In this document: in pieces, positions 11,274-24,227 of the stretch
Layout of the letters: each line of letters starts with the position of its first letter
How positions within the stretch are numbered: position 1 is the stretch's first letter
Assembly (NCBI GenBank): GCA_028023455.1
Contig: JAQFVV010012404.1
Location: 13,503,421-13,567,420 of the forward strand
Length of the DNA stretch: 64,000 nt
Origin: Epiperipatus broadwayi
Lineage: Eukaryota > Onychophora > Udeonychophora > Euonychophora > Peripatidae
Direction: 5' to 3'
The notes under the pieces: generated by a model
Databases searched by the model: none
Seen by the model: the letters and a program-made list of their open reading frames with translations, nothing else
Told to the model about the DNA's origin: nothing
Position numbers and translations under genes: made by a program

Positions 11274-11890
11274 CAAGTCTGGCAAGGACTAAAACAAAAC
11301 TTCCAAAAACACATTGATAATAATGGTCCAGATCTAACATTTCTTGAAGGGGTTTTAAATAGAGGCATTTTCGCTGAAATCAGGCTTGCCACTTACATAA
11401 ACTTTGCCATCTGGTTGACCAGATGCAAGGTGATTTTTCAAAAATTACCACTTAACTAAATCAATAACTGCTTCCTCAGCATAATTAATAATATCCAAGA
11501 AACAGGCAAGAGAGAGGCCGATCCATACCTGGCCATATTAACCTGGGAATTCACAACTGGTCTAAACAGCACCTCTCCAACCAACCCCTAAATAATTTTA
11601 TATGAAAATATCTATTATGATTTAATATCTATTGTGATTTAATAAAACCCTCCAACCATAACTTGCCAAAACAGGATTTACTAACAAAGGTATTTCATTA
11701 TAGACTAGATGAATAATATTCACCTTGCATCCACAAGCTAAGTTCTTCACTAACATTCATTTTGTATTCTACTGACTTTTGGATCATTTCTTCTTTGTAT
11801 ATATCACCCTGTAACCTCATCTAGTTATTTCTTGTTATCTTTTTATTTTATTTTTTTTGTAATCACTTATAGGTCAAATAAAATTATCTT

Positions 11891-13783
11891 GAAAGAGAAA
11901 AATTGTAAACCAAAAATACAATCATAATAAGTGTATTAAAAGTTTTACATTAAAAAACAAAAACAAAAAAGACCCCCCCCCCCTAAAAAAAAATGAAGCC
12001 AAAAAAAAAAAAAAAAAGCTATGTTGATTTTATTTTATATTTACTTATTTTGTTGATGTTAATAAAAATAAATGTTTACAAAAAAATAAAATAAAATTTG
12101 TGTTTAATTTATTTTATAAATAAAAAAACAACAACAAGGAATTCAAATAAAAAAAAGGCCTGGGAATGTTCATAAGTTATATTTTTTCAAGAAAAACATT
12201 GCCCTCATGTAGCATGGATGTCTATAAAACAACTAGCAATATTTTTTAAAAGTATTATATAAATATAGTTTTATATAGAGCAGAAAAATGGATTATTAAT
12301 TTTTAAAAAATGAAAACAAATGAAGACTTTAAAAAATGTGGATTTAAAGGAGAATAGAAAAAATAAGTTTGCAAAGATAAGATTAGAAATGTTAAAGTAT
12401 AAAAAAAATTTTTTTGAAAAAAATTATGGAGAAAAACATAGAATTGAGGATAAGAAGTAGAGAAATTATAAAAGATATCTTGAAAGTAACTGCAGAGCTA
12501 TTTAAAAAGAGAAGTAGAAGAAAATAGTTGACTGATGATTTTAAAAAGGGATACAACTATGAGTTTTTGAAGAAGTAGAGCAAAAGTTAGAAAGATTTGG
12601 AGAATGTGATATAATTTGAGTTTGGCAAGTAACTAATGATGACCATTATTTGGAGAAATTCATATTGTATAATTATTGCTATAATAAGAACAAATTTAAG
12701 ACTGGAATAAGAATGATGAAAGATTAATCACAGAATCAAGTGTTAAATTTTAAAAATACTAAGCAACAATGAAGAAAGCTCATTGTTATAATAAAGGTAA
12801 TATTTTGTTTTATGAAAATATATTAAGATTTTGAAATGTAATTATTTAATGCTTCTTAAAAATTTTCCCAATTCTCTGAATTTACATATAATAGAATAAT
12901 TATTTCAATGTTATATTAATTAATTATATAAATAAAATATTTATTTCTATGAACACATCTTAAGTTCTTTGCTTAAAGGCTGTTGGGAAAAAATTAGCTA
13001 AAAAAATTCCTACCAAAAAATATTTGATCTTAAGCCAATAAGAAAAAGGGATTTTGTCATTGCTTGCTATATTTTTTTAACAATTTATATTATCATCTCA
13101 ATATTTAGAATTACATTATTATGTAATGAAACTTTTACATTATTAAAGATGCTGATTAAATGCTTAAGATTTCTTGTAGATTATAAAGAACTCTTTATTT
13201 TTCAACATTTATGTAAAGAGAAAATCTGCACAAGGTTGTAAAAAAACCAGTTTATATACTTAATCTTAAAATGTACTTTATTTACATTTTTGTAAAAGTG
13301 AAAGAGGGCAATCTACTTAAAGTATTTTATATTTAATATATATATGTTACTTAATATTATTTTTAAAAAATAATTTATAAAATGTACTTTAGAGTTTGTT
13401 AGAATTATTTTACATAATGCAAAAAAGTGTAATAATAATAAAAAAAATAGTATGACATTGATACCAAAATGAACGTTTTTCAGTTATCAATATCCATGTT
13501 TTGCTTAAATAAATAAAAATAAAATAATTTTATATCATAAAACATCTTAATGATGTTGGTAGTTTTAAAATTAATATGCTATAATAAATCATGGTAAGCA
13601 AATTGCAAATTATTATCTAATGATCAAACATTATAGTATTATTACCCTTCCTTAATTTTCTACTTATCTTTCTACAGAGAACTTATATACATACATCATA
13701 AAAAATATTGATATAAAAATGCTTTAATAAAGAATATATTGTGTACATAAATATCAATTAATTTCTGACGTTTAATACTTTTA
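11891..13783. other. A/T-rich spacer with homopolymer tracts
   Basis: A run of about 13 C near 11972-11984 is followed by a run of about 18 A near 12001-12017. The section 12340-12640 is purine-rich and rich in Lys/Glu codons but is interrupted by stops in all frames, and I could not recognise it. Nothing else is supported. Confidence 0.5.
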
Positions 13784-14171
13784 TTAAATATAGATTTACA
13801 TTCGAATATCAGCCTTTCAAGCTAATTTATATATGATTAAGTTTCAGTTGGAATGACGTTTAATAAATTCTAGACAATTTCATCGACGTCATTCATTCAG
13901 ACATCATATAGAGTAATTTAAAGTGACTGTTCTATCATCACGCTTTCTTTGCCAGTACTTCAGACTTGCTCATATATAAATATTTGAGTTGTAGGGATAA
14001 GAGGATTTCTTTTATTCCTGCATAAATACTATATCTTGTATTGGTGAGAAAGTATTCATTTATTATTAACACTCGCAAAGCGTTTGCACAATTAGCTTGA
14101 AAGGCTGATATTCAAAATGTAAGTACAATTGTATACAGACTCTAAATAAAATAAATGCTTATTTAAATATA
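13784..14171 (+). mobile_element. Unidentified non-coding element, family Z, copy 1, with flanking direct repeats
   Basis: Inner inverted repeats are visible: 'catcagcctttcaagctaat'-type sequence at about 13798-13826 and its inverse 'attagcttgaaaggctgat' at about 14091-14109. The core is unusually rich in CpG (two 'gacgt' motifs near 13853 and 13884). A tail ending 'aaataaatgcttat' follows. A 9-bp direct repeat, TTAAATATA, lies at 13784-13792 and again at 14163-14171, immediately outside, and may be a target-site duplication. No open frame of note is present. The same family occurs at 18.9 kb with the core inverted. Confidence 0.65.
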
Positions 14172-17090
14172 CATTTAATAAAAAGCTGTTTACATTACCA
14201 TTAACAGCAATCACTTGTAAATAAAATAAAATAATTAATAGTTTGTGCTTGGAAGTTCATAGGCAATACATTTGTAAATGAGTATGGCCATTTTAATTTC
14301 AAAAAAAAAAAAAGTCAAAGAATAAAAAGTTACGATTTTGAAATTATTATTACAATATCACTAAGACACTTTTGGAATTTTAGGAAAAGAATGTATTTCA
14401 CAAAACAACGCATCATTTGCAACTTGTTTAGCTAATTTGCATGAGATAACATTGACCCTCTATCATCATTTTACAATTAGCTTCTATAAGCTTTGAATAA
14501 GTTAGCATTAAGGAAAACATTATTGTCTACTAGAAAATAAGTTGTTTAGAAATCAGGCCATGAGTATATATTTGCATTGCTAATTAGTGTCCATTGATTA
14601 TTCAATGCTTATTTAATTTATTCTAAAGTCTGGAAAAAGAAAGAATAAGAAAATGAGATAATTGAGATTTATTTATTGTTATTATTTTTAGTCACTTTGT
14701 TTTTTTATTAAGTTTATTACTATAAATAATTTTTCTTAATTTTATTTAGTAATTCGGTGTTGCATTGTAAATATAACTCAATAGTATATAGTGTTTAGCT
14801 CTTAAATTTATTGTTTTAATATTTAATTTTATTTTAAAACACACAAAGAAATATATACATGAGATGATTAAACATATATTTAAAAAAATGTGCATAGTAA
14901 ATATTTAGCAAAATTACAGTCTGACCACATCAACAACTAAAAAGTTGAAACACCTTAAATAACTCAAGACAAGACAAGGCCACCATAGAATTTTTTAAGG
15001 AGAAAAAAAAAACAACAAAAAAGGTAATACTCAGTGACTAGTTAATTTGAATGAAGCTGAAGAATAGTTATGCATTCATTTAATTAATATACATCCATTC
15101 ACTGATAGATATCTAGATATGTAATTCAATTGGTTATGAATCTGCCGGTTAAAAAATAACTAATTTCAATTAGAAGTTTTTATCTATCTAATTTTTTTTC
15201 CAACTTTTACGTAGGTTTGAAACTTTGATTATAAAAATAGTAAAAGATTACAAAAACTAAACACTACAAGGCTTTCTTATTAGACATTATTCTGAACTAG
15301 GTTGTGTGATTCTATTTAGTTTACAAAATGAGTGGAGACTAATTGATCTTATGAACTGACTTCCTTGACTGATTTCTACTTGATAGGCTTTCTTTATGAT
15401 GGAAATAAAAGAAACCCTACTAATTAAAAAAAAAAACCTACTTAACAAAAAGCTGGTCATAATAATTGTACTGACAATTAATATCCTTTGATTTAATGCA
15501 TATTTAGTTTAATAGGAGCAGAATAAAGATTGACATTTAAACCCCTCCCAAATTGGAAAATAGTTTTCTAAGAAGGAAAATGACATTTTAATTAATATCA
15601 TTCTTTTCATAAAATCGCAATTCAATTTGTTTTTCGATAAATATTTATGTTACAATATTGCAAGGAAATTTGCACTATTCTCATTATCAAAAATAATTGA
15701 TCACCTTATATTTTCTTTTATGACAATATATAAATTAAGAAGGAGATTTTGGTTTTGATAAATTCTGATTTCAGTTTAAAATATTGTCTATAATTTTCAT
15801 TGATGCAACTAGGTTACTCCAATTTAACAGAATTTATATGTTAAATCTAATCTAGGATTTTTTGTTCAATATATTATTATATCTGTATACACAATTATAT
15901 ATGTGAGCACAAACGGATATATAGATGTATATAGACAGAGAGAAAAAAACAGGTATAAATAAATTGAAATAAATAATGATATTTTTTTTAAACTATTTTA
16001 ACATATTAAAAAAAGAAGTATATTTAAGAAAATGATTTAAAATGTTTAAAAAATGTTATAATAAAAAATGATAGCTGTTTAGAATGAGATAATTTCTAAA
16101 AATATTTTTATTTTTATTTTTAAAAAAAAAAACCAATTCAATCATATTTTTATGAAATGAAAAAAATATTTTTTTTTATGAATGATATTACAAAATTTTA
16201 AAATAGTTTAAAAATTCTAAATAAGTTTCTGCATCTCCGTTATATATTTTTATTTAATTTATTTTCCAACTTTTTAGTGTGATTTTTTTTGACTTGTTAT
16301 TAAAAAAATTTTTTTTCTTTCTTCCATTTTTTTTTATAAATTTATTTACAAAAAAATATTTTTAATATATAATAATAGAAAAATTAATCTTTAAAAAGAG
16401 AAAAAAAAGTTTAAATTTTTTACAATTTTAATTTAGTGAAAATGAATGGGATTATTATATGCTAAATGTCATTAATATGATTTTAAACTAGATATTAAAT
16501 CAAAATGGAATAGTTAAAACTCCAAAAAATTAATAATAATTCAAGAAAATTATATAGAACTAAGAAGTATAATAATAATAAAATTATAATTGAAAAATTA
16601 ATGTCACTTTTTAAAATAGTTTAAAAATGCATGTATATTTTATATAATCAGCACATTATTAAAGAGTATAACCTGCAAATATACAGTTAAAATTACAAGA
16701 CCATAATAAATTGTACTTTGAAAAATTCAAAAATCTAAAAATAAGCTGCATATTATTTACAAAGCTTTATTTCAACCCTCATTAGATTAGTAGAAGGGCT
16801 TGATCTATATTTTCATTCAAAAGCTTGATTCTGCTGTAGTTTGATTTAAAAAAACAAAACAAGGGGCAAAATCGTATATATTATAATCTTAATTATGCAG
16901 TTACCAATTATGACAGAGAATATATTTAAGGAGATTTCACTTTTTTTAAATGAAAAATTAATTGCAATTATTTTTTTTATTAATAAAGAAAAAATATTTT
17001 AGGAACAACTAACTTATAGATTAAATTAATTTTTCTTATTAAAACATTACTAATGATAATAACTGAATAATTTCTACACCAGGTCACATG
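14172..17090. other. A/T-rich DNA without assignable features
   Basis: I examined both strands and saw only A/T runs, a short 'atatatataattat' stretch and no protein motif or clear repeat. Small poly(A) and poly(T) tracts near 15002, 16112 and 16300 might be tails of lost retroelements, but nothing next to them is recognisable. Confidence 0.5.
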
Positions 17091-17175
17091 ATCACTAAAA
17101 GTGATGGAGTAAAGTTGTGATTCATTTATCTTTATTTTCAATATCTGCCATTCTACCACTGCACTAAACCATGCA
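17081..17175 (-). repeat. Possible tRNA-related SINE head
   Basis: On the minus strand, 17171-17147 reads 'gtttagtgcagtggtagaat', which resembles the A-box region of tRNA-Gly-like genes (TRGYNNARNGG). I could not find a convincing B-box at the proper distance, so this may be chance or a very diverged copy. A similar 'gtggtacaatg' string occurs on the minus strand near 63235. Confidence 0.25.
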
Positions 17176-18179
17176 GGGAAAAATACTTCAATGTTTTATT
17201 ATCCTAAAGATCATACAATATTTGAGTACCAAAAAAGATAGGATTGAATTGGAATCCATAAATAAATATAATAATAGTGATTTGTACAAAATAACTAGAG
17301 AATTTTAAATATTTTTTTTTGAGAAGAATTACAAATAAGATAACAAAACAGTAATAAAATAAAATAAAAAAATTAAAAAAATTGTATTTAAACTATTATT
17401 TTTATAGATACAAAATATTATCTTGTACTATATATATTGTAAACATTTTGATTGTTCATTTTATAGACAGCCACCCACATTAATTTTTTAACCAGACTGA
17501 AAGAAGAGAATAATGTTAGATGACCTTCTAAAATGCTTTTATTTTAATGATATAAGAAGATCATTAAAATTTATATGTAACTTTTAATTATTAAAATTCT
17601 AGAATATATTTTCTCTTATAAAATGGCATGGAATGGTAAACTATCACTGTTTATCAAATCAAGAGATTTAAGTTAAGTCATAGAACTTGAGGTATATTAT
17701 TTTGATTAGTTTTACAAAATCATAAAAGATTTCATTTAAAGAACTCCACCCTGTATCAGAATGTTCTTTTAAAATTAACATCTTTTAATAATAATTTTAA
17801 GTGTCAAAAATGATAATTACACAGTAATAAAGGAAAAGTTAAGGAGGCCTACCTCATTGTGTTGGATTGCAATGCCATCAACCGCAAAGACACATGCTTC
17901 ATGATCTCAAAGAAATGGAGCAATTAATTTTTGAACTTTGCATAATTTGCATATAATTACTTCACTCAGAGCTATGAAGATGAGAGCATGTCTCTTGAAA
18001 GTGCTTAGCAGAGTAATATAATTTTATTTTATATTTAAAGTAAAAAGTAGCTTTGCAGTTAGGTGCCAATAGCGCCTATGTTATTTTAACAAAAATAAGT
18101 AATAACTAATCTAAATAAATTTTATTGTAAGTGAACACTTAAATAAAACTCACTTGAAATATAAATCTTGTTTATTATT

Positions 18180-18310
18180 ATCATCACATAGAAGCCCTAT
18201 GCAATTTGGCACAGTTGGAAGAGGGTCTGATTTAGGATGAGATAGGAAGTTCAATGATCGATTCTGATGCTCACAGGTCTGGTACTTGAACTTCTTATAA
18301 ACTTCTGAGC
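18180..18310 (+). repeat. tRNA-derived SINE head
   Basis: An A-box-like TGGCACAGTTGG at 18207-18218 is followed about 38 bp later by a B-box-like GATCGATTC at 18256-18264. These are the two internal RNA polymerase III promoter boxes at tRNA spacing. The intervening sequence does not fold into an obvious complete cloverleaf, so a SINE is more likely than a functional tRNA. The 3' limit is unknown; a polyA-type stretch is not clear. Confidence 0.5.
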
Positions 18311-18883
18311 AATAAAGCCATATGCCTTTTCTTTAATCATATAGAATACCAAATTATTAGGTACAAATCAATAATTACATGAATTGAGCAAACTAAGATT
18401 TTTTTTCTTTTCATTTACTTATTTTTTCCAGATGAGAATTAATCCATGAATTGTTAGTTTTAGAGTCACACTCTTAATAATTATTTCAGCATTAGTGTTG
18501 AAATCAATTACAGGGTGCTTTGAACTTTCATTGCAAATGTAAACTTTTGAATTACATATTTTATTTTTTGGAATGAAATGATTATATGGGGAGGGTAACC
18601 CTAACAAGATATAGATGAACCAGATTGAAGAAACTTCAAATGTTTTGAATTATTTCATACAAGCCTACACTTTCTGGAAGAGTTAACAATTAATGTAAAA
18701 TATTGTTCTATGCAGTATAGTATATAATTTGTTAGACAAGAAGGTTACATTTCCTTCTACATCACACAGTTAATTAATATCACCATTTATTTTACAGTTC
18801 ATTTTGCTCTTGTTCATCGGCAGTAATTATTTATCTAAATTTCTTTTGTTATTTAACCTAATATACAAACTATATCTTTTTTT

Positions 18884-19382
18884 ATTTAAGTTATATTACA
18901 TTCAAAGATTAGCCTTTCAAGCTAATTGTGCATGCGTCTTTTGAGTGTTAAATAATAAATGAATACTTCCCACTACAACACAAGATATAGTATTTATGCA
19001 GGAATAAAAGGAATTCTCTTATTCCTACGACTCAAATTCTTTTATATGAGCAAATCTGAAGTACTGTTGAGGAAAGCGTGAGAGTAGAATTCTCACTTTA
19101 AATTATTATTTACAATGTTTGAATGAATGATGTCGATGAAATTGTCTAGAATTTACTGAATGTCACTCTAACTGAAACTTAATTATAAGTAAATAAGCAT
19201 TTATTTTTATATGATGCTATGTATACAATTGTATTACATTCAAGAGGGAAGTATTCATTTATTATTTAACACTCAAAAGACGCATGCACAATTAGCTTGA
19301 AAGGCTGATCTTTGAATGTAATACAATTATACACATAGCGTCATATAAAAATAAATGCTTATTTACTTATATTTAAGTTATA
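18884..19382 (-). mobile_element. Unidentified element, family Z, copy 2, with nested inverted repeats and 12-bp flanking duplication
   Basis: The 12-bp string ATTTAAGTTATA is present at 18884-18895 and again at 19371-19382, a strong candidate target-site duplication. Inside, 18897-18971 and 19246-19320 are inverted copies of 75 bp with about one mismatch. A second inverted pair, 19185-19243 with 19313-19371, is about 59 bp with about three mismatches. The core (about 18972-19184) matches the family Z copy at 13.8 kb in reverse orientation. There is no open frame. The nested arrangement is explained by an inverted join of two pieces of one element; the element type is unknown. Confidence 0.7.
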
Positions 19383-19754
19383 GAAAATGTAGCAGAAATA
19401 TATTTGATTCACTCTTTTTTAATCATAATAGTAATAGACTTATCATTAATACTGTTCTATTGACTCATCTGTTATAATGTTAGTTGTAAAAAGTTTATGA
19501 ATTACTATGATATTGTATTAAAAATTGGTGATGTCTCTCTTGCTGCTGTTAATCAGCTCAAATGAGTTATTTATCAATTTTATAATAAAAAAATTGTTAA
19601 AAAAAAGGCTATGTAAATTTTTATTCTGATGGCTTTACATATACTGATACAATGCATATATACATTCACAGAAATCAATCACCACTAAGACAATCCCAAT
19701 ATCAATAACAATCAATAATCTCTAAACCTGTCTAGTCTTCAGCATTATTACACT

Positions 19755-19757
<3 letters not shown>

Positions 19758-19825
<68 letters not shown>
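19758..19825. repeat. (TA)n microsatellite
   Basis: About 34 uninterrupted TA dinucleotides. The 62-codon frame across it is a poly Tyr-Ile artefact of this repeat. Confidence 0.95.
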
Positions 19826-19828
<3 letters not shown>

Positions 19829-22729
19829 GAAGATTCTTATTTCCCAAATTAAGTTTTTTTTTTTGTATCATGCAAGAAGCATTTGTATTAATGTACATAA
19901 TTATTACCATATAATTAGAAGTTTATATTACATCCAATTATCTTTACAAATCAGTCATGATTTAGAAGATAGGTCACTAATAGTATACTTTTACCTGCTG
20001 TAAGATCTCATAATAAAGACTCATATGTATGATGAACAATTAAAAAACCAGATATTAATCTAGCTTTCTGATAAAATTGTACTGGATCCAAATCTAGACC
20101 AATACTTTTTTTTTTTTAAAAGAGCACCAGTTCTTAATTAGACTTAATTTTTTTCAGTTGGTGAGATCATAGCCAATCCAATGAACTATAAAATATAGAT
20201 TGATAAATGATTATCAAGGTATTCTTTACTAAAGAAAAAATGAGAGTGGAAAATTACTTAAGACTTTTTCAATTTAGCACTTGGAAAATCTAGCAATTTT
20301 TGTCTTTTTCTCCATTATTCTTTTATTGGAATTATAGAAAAAATTATTTTTACTTTTATAAATAATTTAGCACTTTCATGCTAGATTTTAATTGCTGTTT
20401 TGTTGCTACACTGATTATTTCGATTATATAGACTTTTTAAATATTCTGCAAGATTTGAACAATGATCGTTAACAGATTATTTCTTAATATTTATTTAATT
20501 AATTAAAGATCTGTATACTTCTAATGGAATATCTTTTCCTAAAAATCACTTAATAATTATTATTCTTTATTTTAAAAGAAATTCTATGAGTTTTCTCTAA
20601 ATCTCTATCAAAAATTGCATCTGATAATCCATTTCTTCGATTTATTATTTTTTTCTGTTTTTTACTTTTGTGTAAATTAATTTTACTATCTATTACTATT
20701 CTTGACGTTATACTAATTGATAAATTTCTTTCTTTTTATACAAAAATACTATTAATTTATTTTGATTTAAAACTTTTTAAATATTCAATTAAGTTTAAAT
20801 ATGCAAATATTTTATCACTGCAAATATATTTAGTATAATTAAATATTAAAAACAATTCAAAACATATCAACAAAAAAAAATTATATAAACAAAATTAAAA
20901 ATTAAGCAGACATACTTTTTTAAAAAATATTTATTAATTAACTAGCTCCTTATATTAATATATATATATATATTATTTACTTTAACAGTAAAAGTTAATT
21001 TTTACAAATTGAAATTTACTATAAATTAGAAAATTATTAAATAATCCCCCCCCCCCAATAATAATTGTTATTCTGAAAAACATTAATAAAAGGATTAATT
21101 ATTTTAATTATTAAAAACATTTTTTTGTTAGTAAAAAATATCACATGTCTGGCACATAACGTACTTTCAAATAAATTTTAATTAATTCGTAATAATATAT
21201 AAATTATTTGATTTATTAAATAATAAAAAGAAAAAGGAAATAATTAAATAATAATAATAAAAAAGATAACTGAACTTGACAAATTGTTGTATAAATAATA
21301 ATGATAATAATAAGAACTATAAGTAAATTATATATATATAAAGTTATAACCATTAAACTAATAAATATATTTTATTTTTCTTGTAATAGAAATCCAAATA
21401 AGCTTTAACAGTCAATATTAAATAATGCAATATAATCTTGATTATAAAATTGGTCAAATAGAAACTGCTAAATATATAAATTTGATATTATACAATTATA
21501 AAAAATATAATAATACAATATAAAAAACATATTTTCATAGTTATCAGCTTAATGCTTTCCATGCAATTGCGTTCTAGTTCAAATCACTCTGCATATAAAA
21601 CTTTTAACTTTATCTAAAAAAAAAATCACTTATTTCAAGTCATATTCACTCAACTAATTTATTATAAATTTAGATGCTTTATCACTAGAGAAATGTAATA
21701 AATAAATAAACAGCAACAGTAGTATAGAGCAAAGCTGTACAACAGTTTATGACTTTTCTAACTCGAAAGCATGCTAAGGACGACATCATACTTAATTAAT
21801 TTTATTAAAGCTTTGTTTATATGTACTGTGAATTTTTTTATCTATGAACTAATTTATTTGAAGTATTTTTTTTATTTTAATTTTCTTAATAAAGGTAGCT
21901 GCAATAACACAAATAAAATAAATTCTAGAATATTGTAAGTAGTAAATCAATATATTTTAAGTATTAGACTTCACTTGAAAATTTACATGACTATGTTTCT
22001 ATAATTGTTTTTGAATGCAAGTCTAAGATTATTCAGTATTACCCAGAATGAACTTGAGATGTTCTCATTTGCAAATAAAGATTATTTCTAAAATATAAAA
22101 TCCCACTGAGCTAGTCACTCAATCATGAATTAATTGTAAATATTAAAATATGCCAATAACTTCATTTGATTTCTTAAAAAAAAAAAAAAGTAGATAATTT
22201 AGTGTATTTATACTAAACATTTTTTTAAAAAGCAAAATTTTATTTTCTATCCAGAAATTTTTCAAATTTTTCAATAACTATTGAGTGTTCTATTTTCAGT
22301 TTTTTTGTTTTTAAAGAGAAATTTACTTTTATAAATGGGAACTACATTTATGCAGACAATCTTTAACCTGAAGTGTTATTTTTGCATTCTATGGAGAATA
22401 ATATGTGTTTATTAAAAATGTATTTAGTATTTTATAGAATATTTTTTATAAAAATATTCACTTTGATTTAAATGAGACATTACCACATAATGCATTTCAG
22501 GGATGCAAACTCAAATAATTTGTGACTGATTGCTTTTCAGTTAAATGTTGTTTCATGATTTTCCTTGAGTTAGGATAGACAAGAGACTAAAGAAAAATCA
22601 ATGATTAGATGATTTTTATTATTATTATCCCATGTACAATGCTAAACTTATTTGCCAATATTTCAGTAATATTCCAATTATTTTTCTAAATCACAAATGA
22701 AAACCAAAAATACACCCATCTTTTACTTC
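19826..22729. other. A/T-rich DNA without assignable features
   Basis: No gene or clear element was seen. It contains a (TA)n run near 20957-20973, a run of about ten C near 21047-21056 and several (AAT)n stretches around 21240-21320. Confidence 0.5.
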
Positions 22730-22915
22730 TAAATGTAGGAGATTTGAACTCAGACATTCAAGCACTATTCAACCATCCACACTTTCTCATACCATTGATA
22801 CCCAGGACCACACACACACAAATAAAAGATAAATAATTACTAATATATTTTATGCTGAACCAGCACTCATCAGTAGGTCCAGATTATCATCTCCCCCCCA
22901 CACACATATATAATC
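22730..22915 (-). mobile_element. Penelope-like element 3' tail fragment
   Basis: This stretch is similar to 23206-23375 in the same orientation, sharing 'accacacaca', 'aaaagataaataat' and 'agcactcatcag'. Read on the minus strand it carries 'ctgatgagtgctg', which marks the untranslated tail of the nearby Penelope-like copies. No coding sequence of its own is present. It appears to be a tail duplicate or a separate truncated insertion; the 22916-23160 interval between the copies is not clearly related. Confidence 0.55.
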
Positions 22916-23375
22916 AGTGCTCAGTTAAATTACATTAGAAAATCTTCATACTTTAATGGACAGGCTTCAATCTATTCCAACCTCCAACTCTTCAGCTATC
23001 CATACCATTGAAAATCTGATGATGGAAAACCCAAATCCCATGTTGTTACCAATATTATTGCCACACCCATGTTGGCTTCAAGTCACTCTGAACCCTCATG
23101 TATAGGACCTTATCCATTTAAATATATAGAAGACAGGTGGGCAGGATGAAAGCTTAATGTGTAAATATTTGAAATACAGGCATTCTTCATATACCTGGAG
23201 CTTAATTGTAAATTTAGGAAATTTGAAGTCAGATTTTCAAATACCCTTCAACTATCCACACTATCTCATACCACTGATACGCAGGACCACACACATGTAG
23301 AAAAGATAAATAATCACCAATATACATACTTCATGCTAAACAAGCACTCATCAGATGGTCCAGATTATCAACTCA

Positions 23376-23394
23376 TATATATATATATATATAT

Positions 23395-23444
<50 letters not shown>
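23376..23444. repeat. (TA)n microsatellite, left palindrome arm
   Basis: Long TA dinucleotide run interrupted once by TTG; mirrored by the tract at 24201-24286. Confidence 0.9.
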
Positions 23445-23447
<3 letters not shown>

Positions 23448-23617
23448 ATTACAAGCATAAAGCTAAACTAGTCAATATAAAATCAAAACTACCCCAAATC
23501 TAAAATTAAACCAGACCAGCATAAAAATAATATTAAAGCACAACCTAAGGTTTCACTGCTACAAGCAGACTTCTCAAGTGTAGAGAACTACAAAAAAACC
23601 ACACATTATATATACTA

Positions 23618-23826
23618 TTAAAAACTACCCACAAATCCATTCACTTCCCATCCACCCTTAATATTAAAAGAACTCTTAAATAAGTTAATTGCTTCAGAAC
23701 AATAAATTTTCAATAATAAAGACTCTTTAATTCTTCTTTTGATTTCATTTCTCTCAAAGAAGACAACCTTAGCTTCATCAAAATCAATAGTGTGGCCTGT
23801 ATCTTTTTCATGGACATACAAAGCTA
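23618..23826 (-). pseudogene. Penelope-like element endonuclease C-terminal fragment, left arm
   Basis: On the minus strand the frame reads YVHEKDTGHTIDFDEAKVVF followed by ERNEIKRRIKESLLL. The pattern H....GH.IDF....V....R....R..KE...I matches the region after the GIY-YIG core in Penelope-like elements (and a similar one at 58.5 kb in this window). Only this C-terminal part remains; the reverse transcriptase and the GIY-YIG start are absent. The frame crosses the centre of the palindrome, so residues before YVHEKDTG come from the other arm and the spacer. It ends in a normal TAA. Confidence 0.7.
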
Positions 23827-23853
23827 CTGAGTTAAAAATAGATATCTTAGTTC

Positions 23854-24061
23854 TGCTTTGTATGTCCATGAAAAAGATACAGGCCACACTATTGATTTTG
23901 ATGAAGCTAAGGTTGTCTTCTTTGAGAGAAATGAAATCAAAAGAAGAATTAAAGAGTCTTTATTATTGAAAATTTATTATTCTGAAGCAATTAACTTATT
24001 TAAGAGTTCTTTTAATATTAAGGGTGGATGGGAAGTGAATGGATTTGTGGGTAGTTTTTAA
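23854..24061 (+). pseudogene. Penelope-like element endonuclease C-terminal fragment, right arm
   Basis: The plus-strand frame reads YVHEKDTGHTIDFDEAKVVF and RRIKESLLLKIYYSEAINLF, ending at TAA 24059. It is a mirror of the left-arm fragment, differing at Cys/Tyr in KIY(C/Y)SEA. The family match is the histidine and acidic pattern after a GIY-YIG nuclease core in Penelope-like retroelements. Both arms start at the same protein position, so the break point lies within the palindrome centre. It lacks a start of its own and is not an independent gene. Confidence 0.7.
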
Positions 24062-24200
24062 TAGTATATATAATGTGTGGTTTTTTTGTAGTTCTTTACA
24101 CTTGAGAAGTCTGCTTGTAGCAGTGAAACCTTAGGTTGTGCTTTAATATTATTTTTATGCTGGTCTGGTTTAATTTTAGATTTGGGTTAGTTTTGATTTG

Positions 24201-24227
24201 ATATATATATATATATATATATCAAAT

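Larger units (their letters stand above)
8165..11890 (+). mobile_element. L1/Tx1-like LINE, copy 2, better preserved
   Basis: Endonuclease, linker, reverse transcriptase and C-terminal zinc-finger regions follow in the order expected for a LINE ORF2. Several frames remain open for over 160 codons. The element appears to end near a final AATAAA at about 11877. Frameshifts and stops break the protein into at least four segments, so it is inactive. Its relation to copy 1 is shown by matching blocks in endonuclease, motif A and the C-terminal Cys/His motif. Similarity to the L1/Tx1 group is judged from the endonuclease and RT motifs and could be wrong at clade level. Confidence 0.78.

Noticed and set aside
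12340-12640. Lys/Glu-rich segment resembling decayed coding sequence
   Set aside because: Stops in every frame and no motif that I could match; could equally be purine-rich noise.
18200-18275. Functional tRNA gene
   Set aside because: A and B boxes are present but no complete cloverleaf or acceptor-stem pairing could be drawn, so a SINE head is preferred. The same applies to 26.3, 53.0 and 57.6 kb.
19722-19910. Open frame of repeated Tyr-Ile
   Set aside because: It is a translation of the (TA)n microsatellite.
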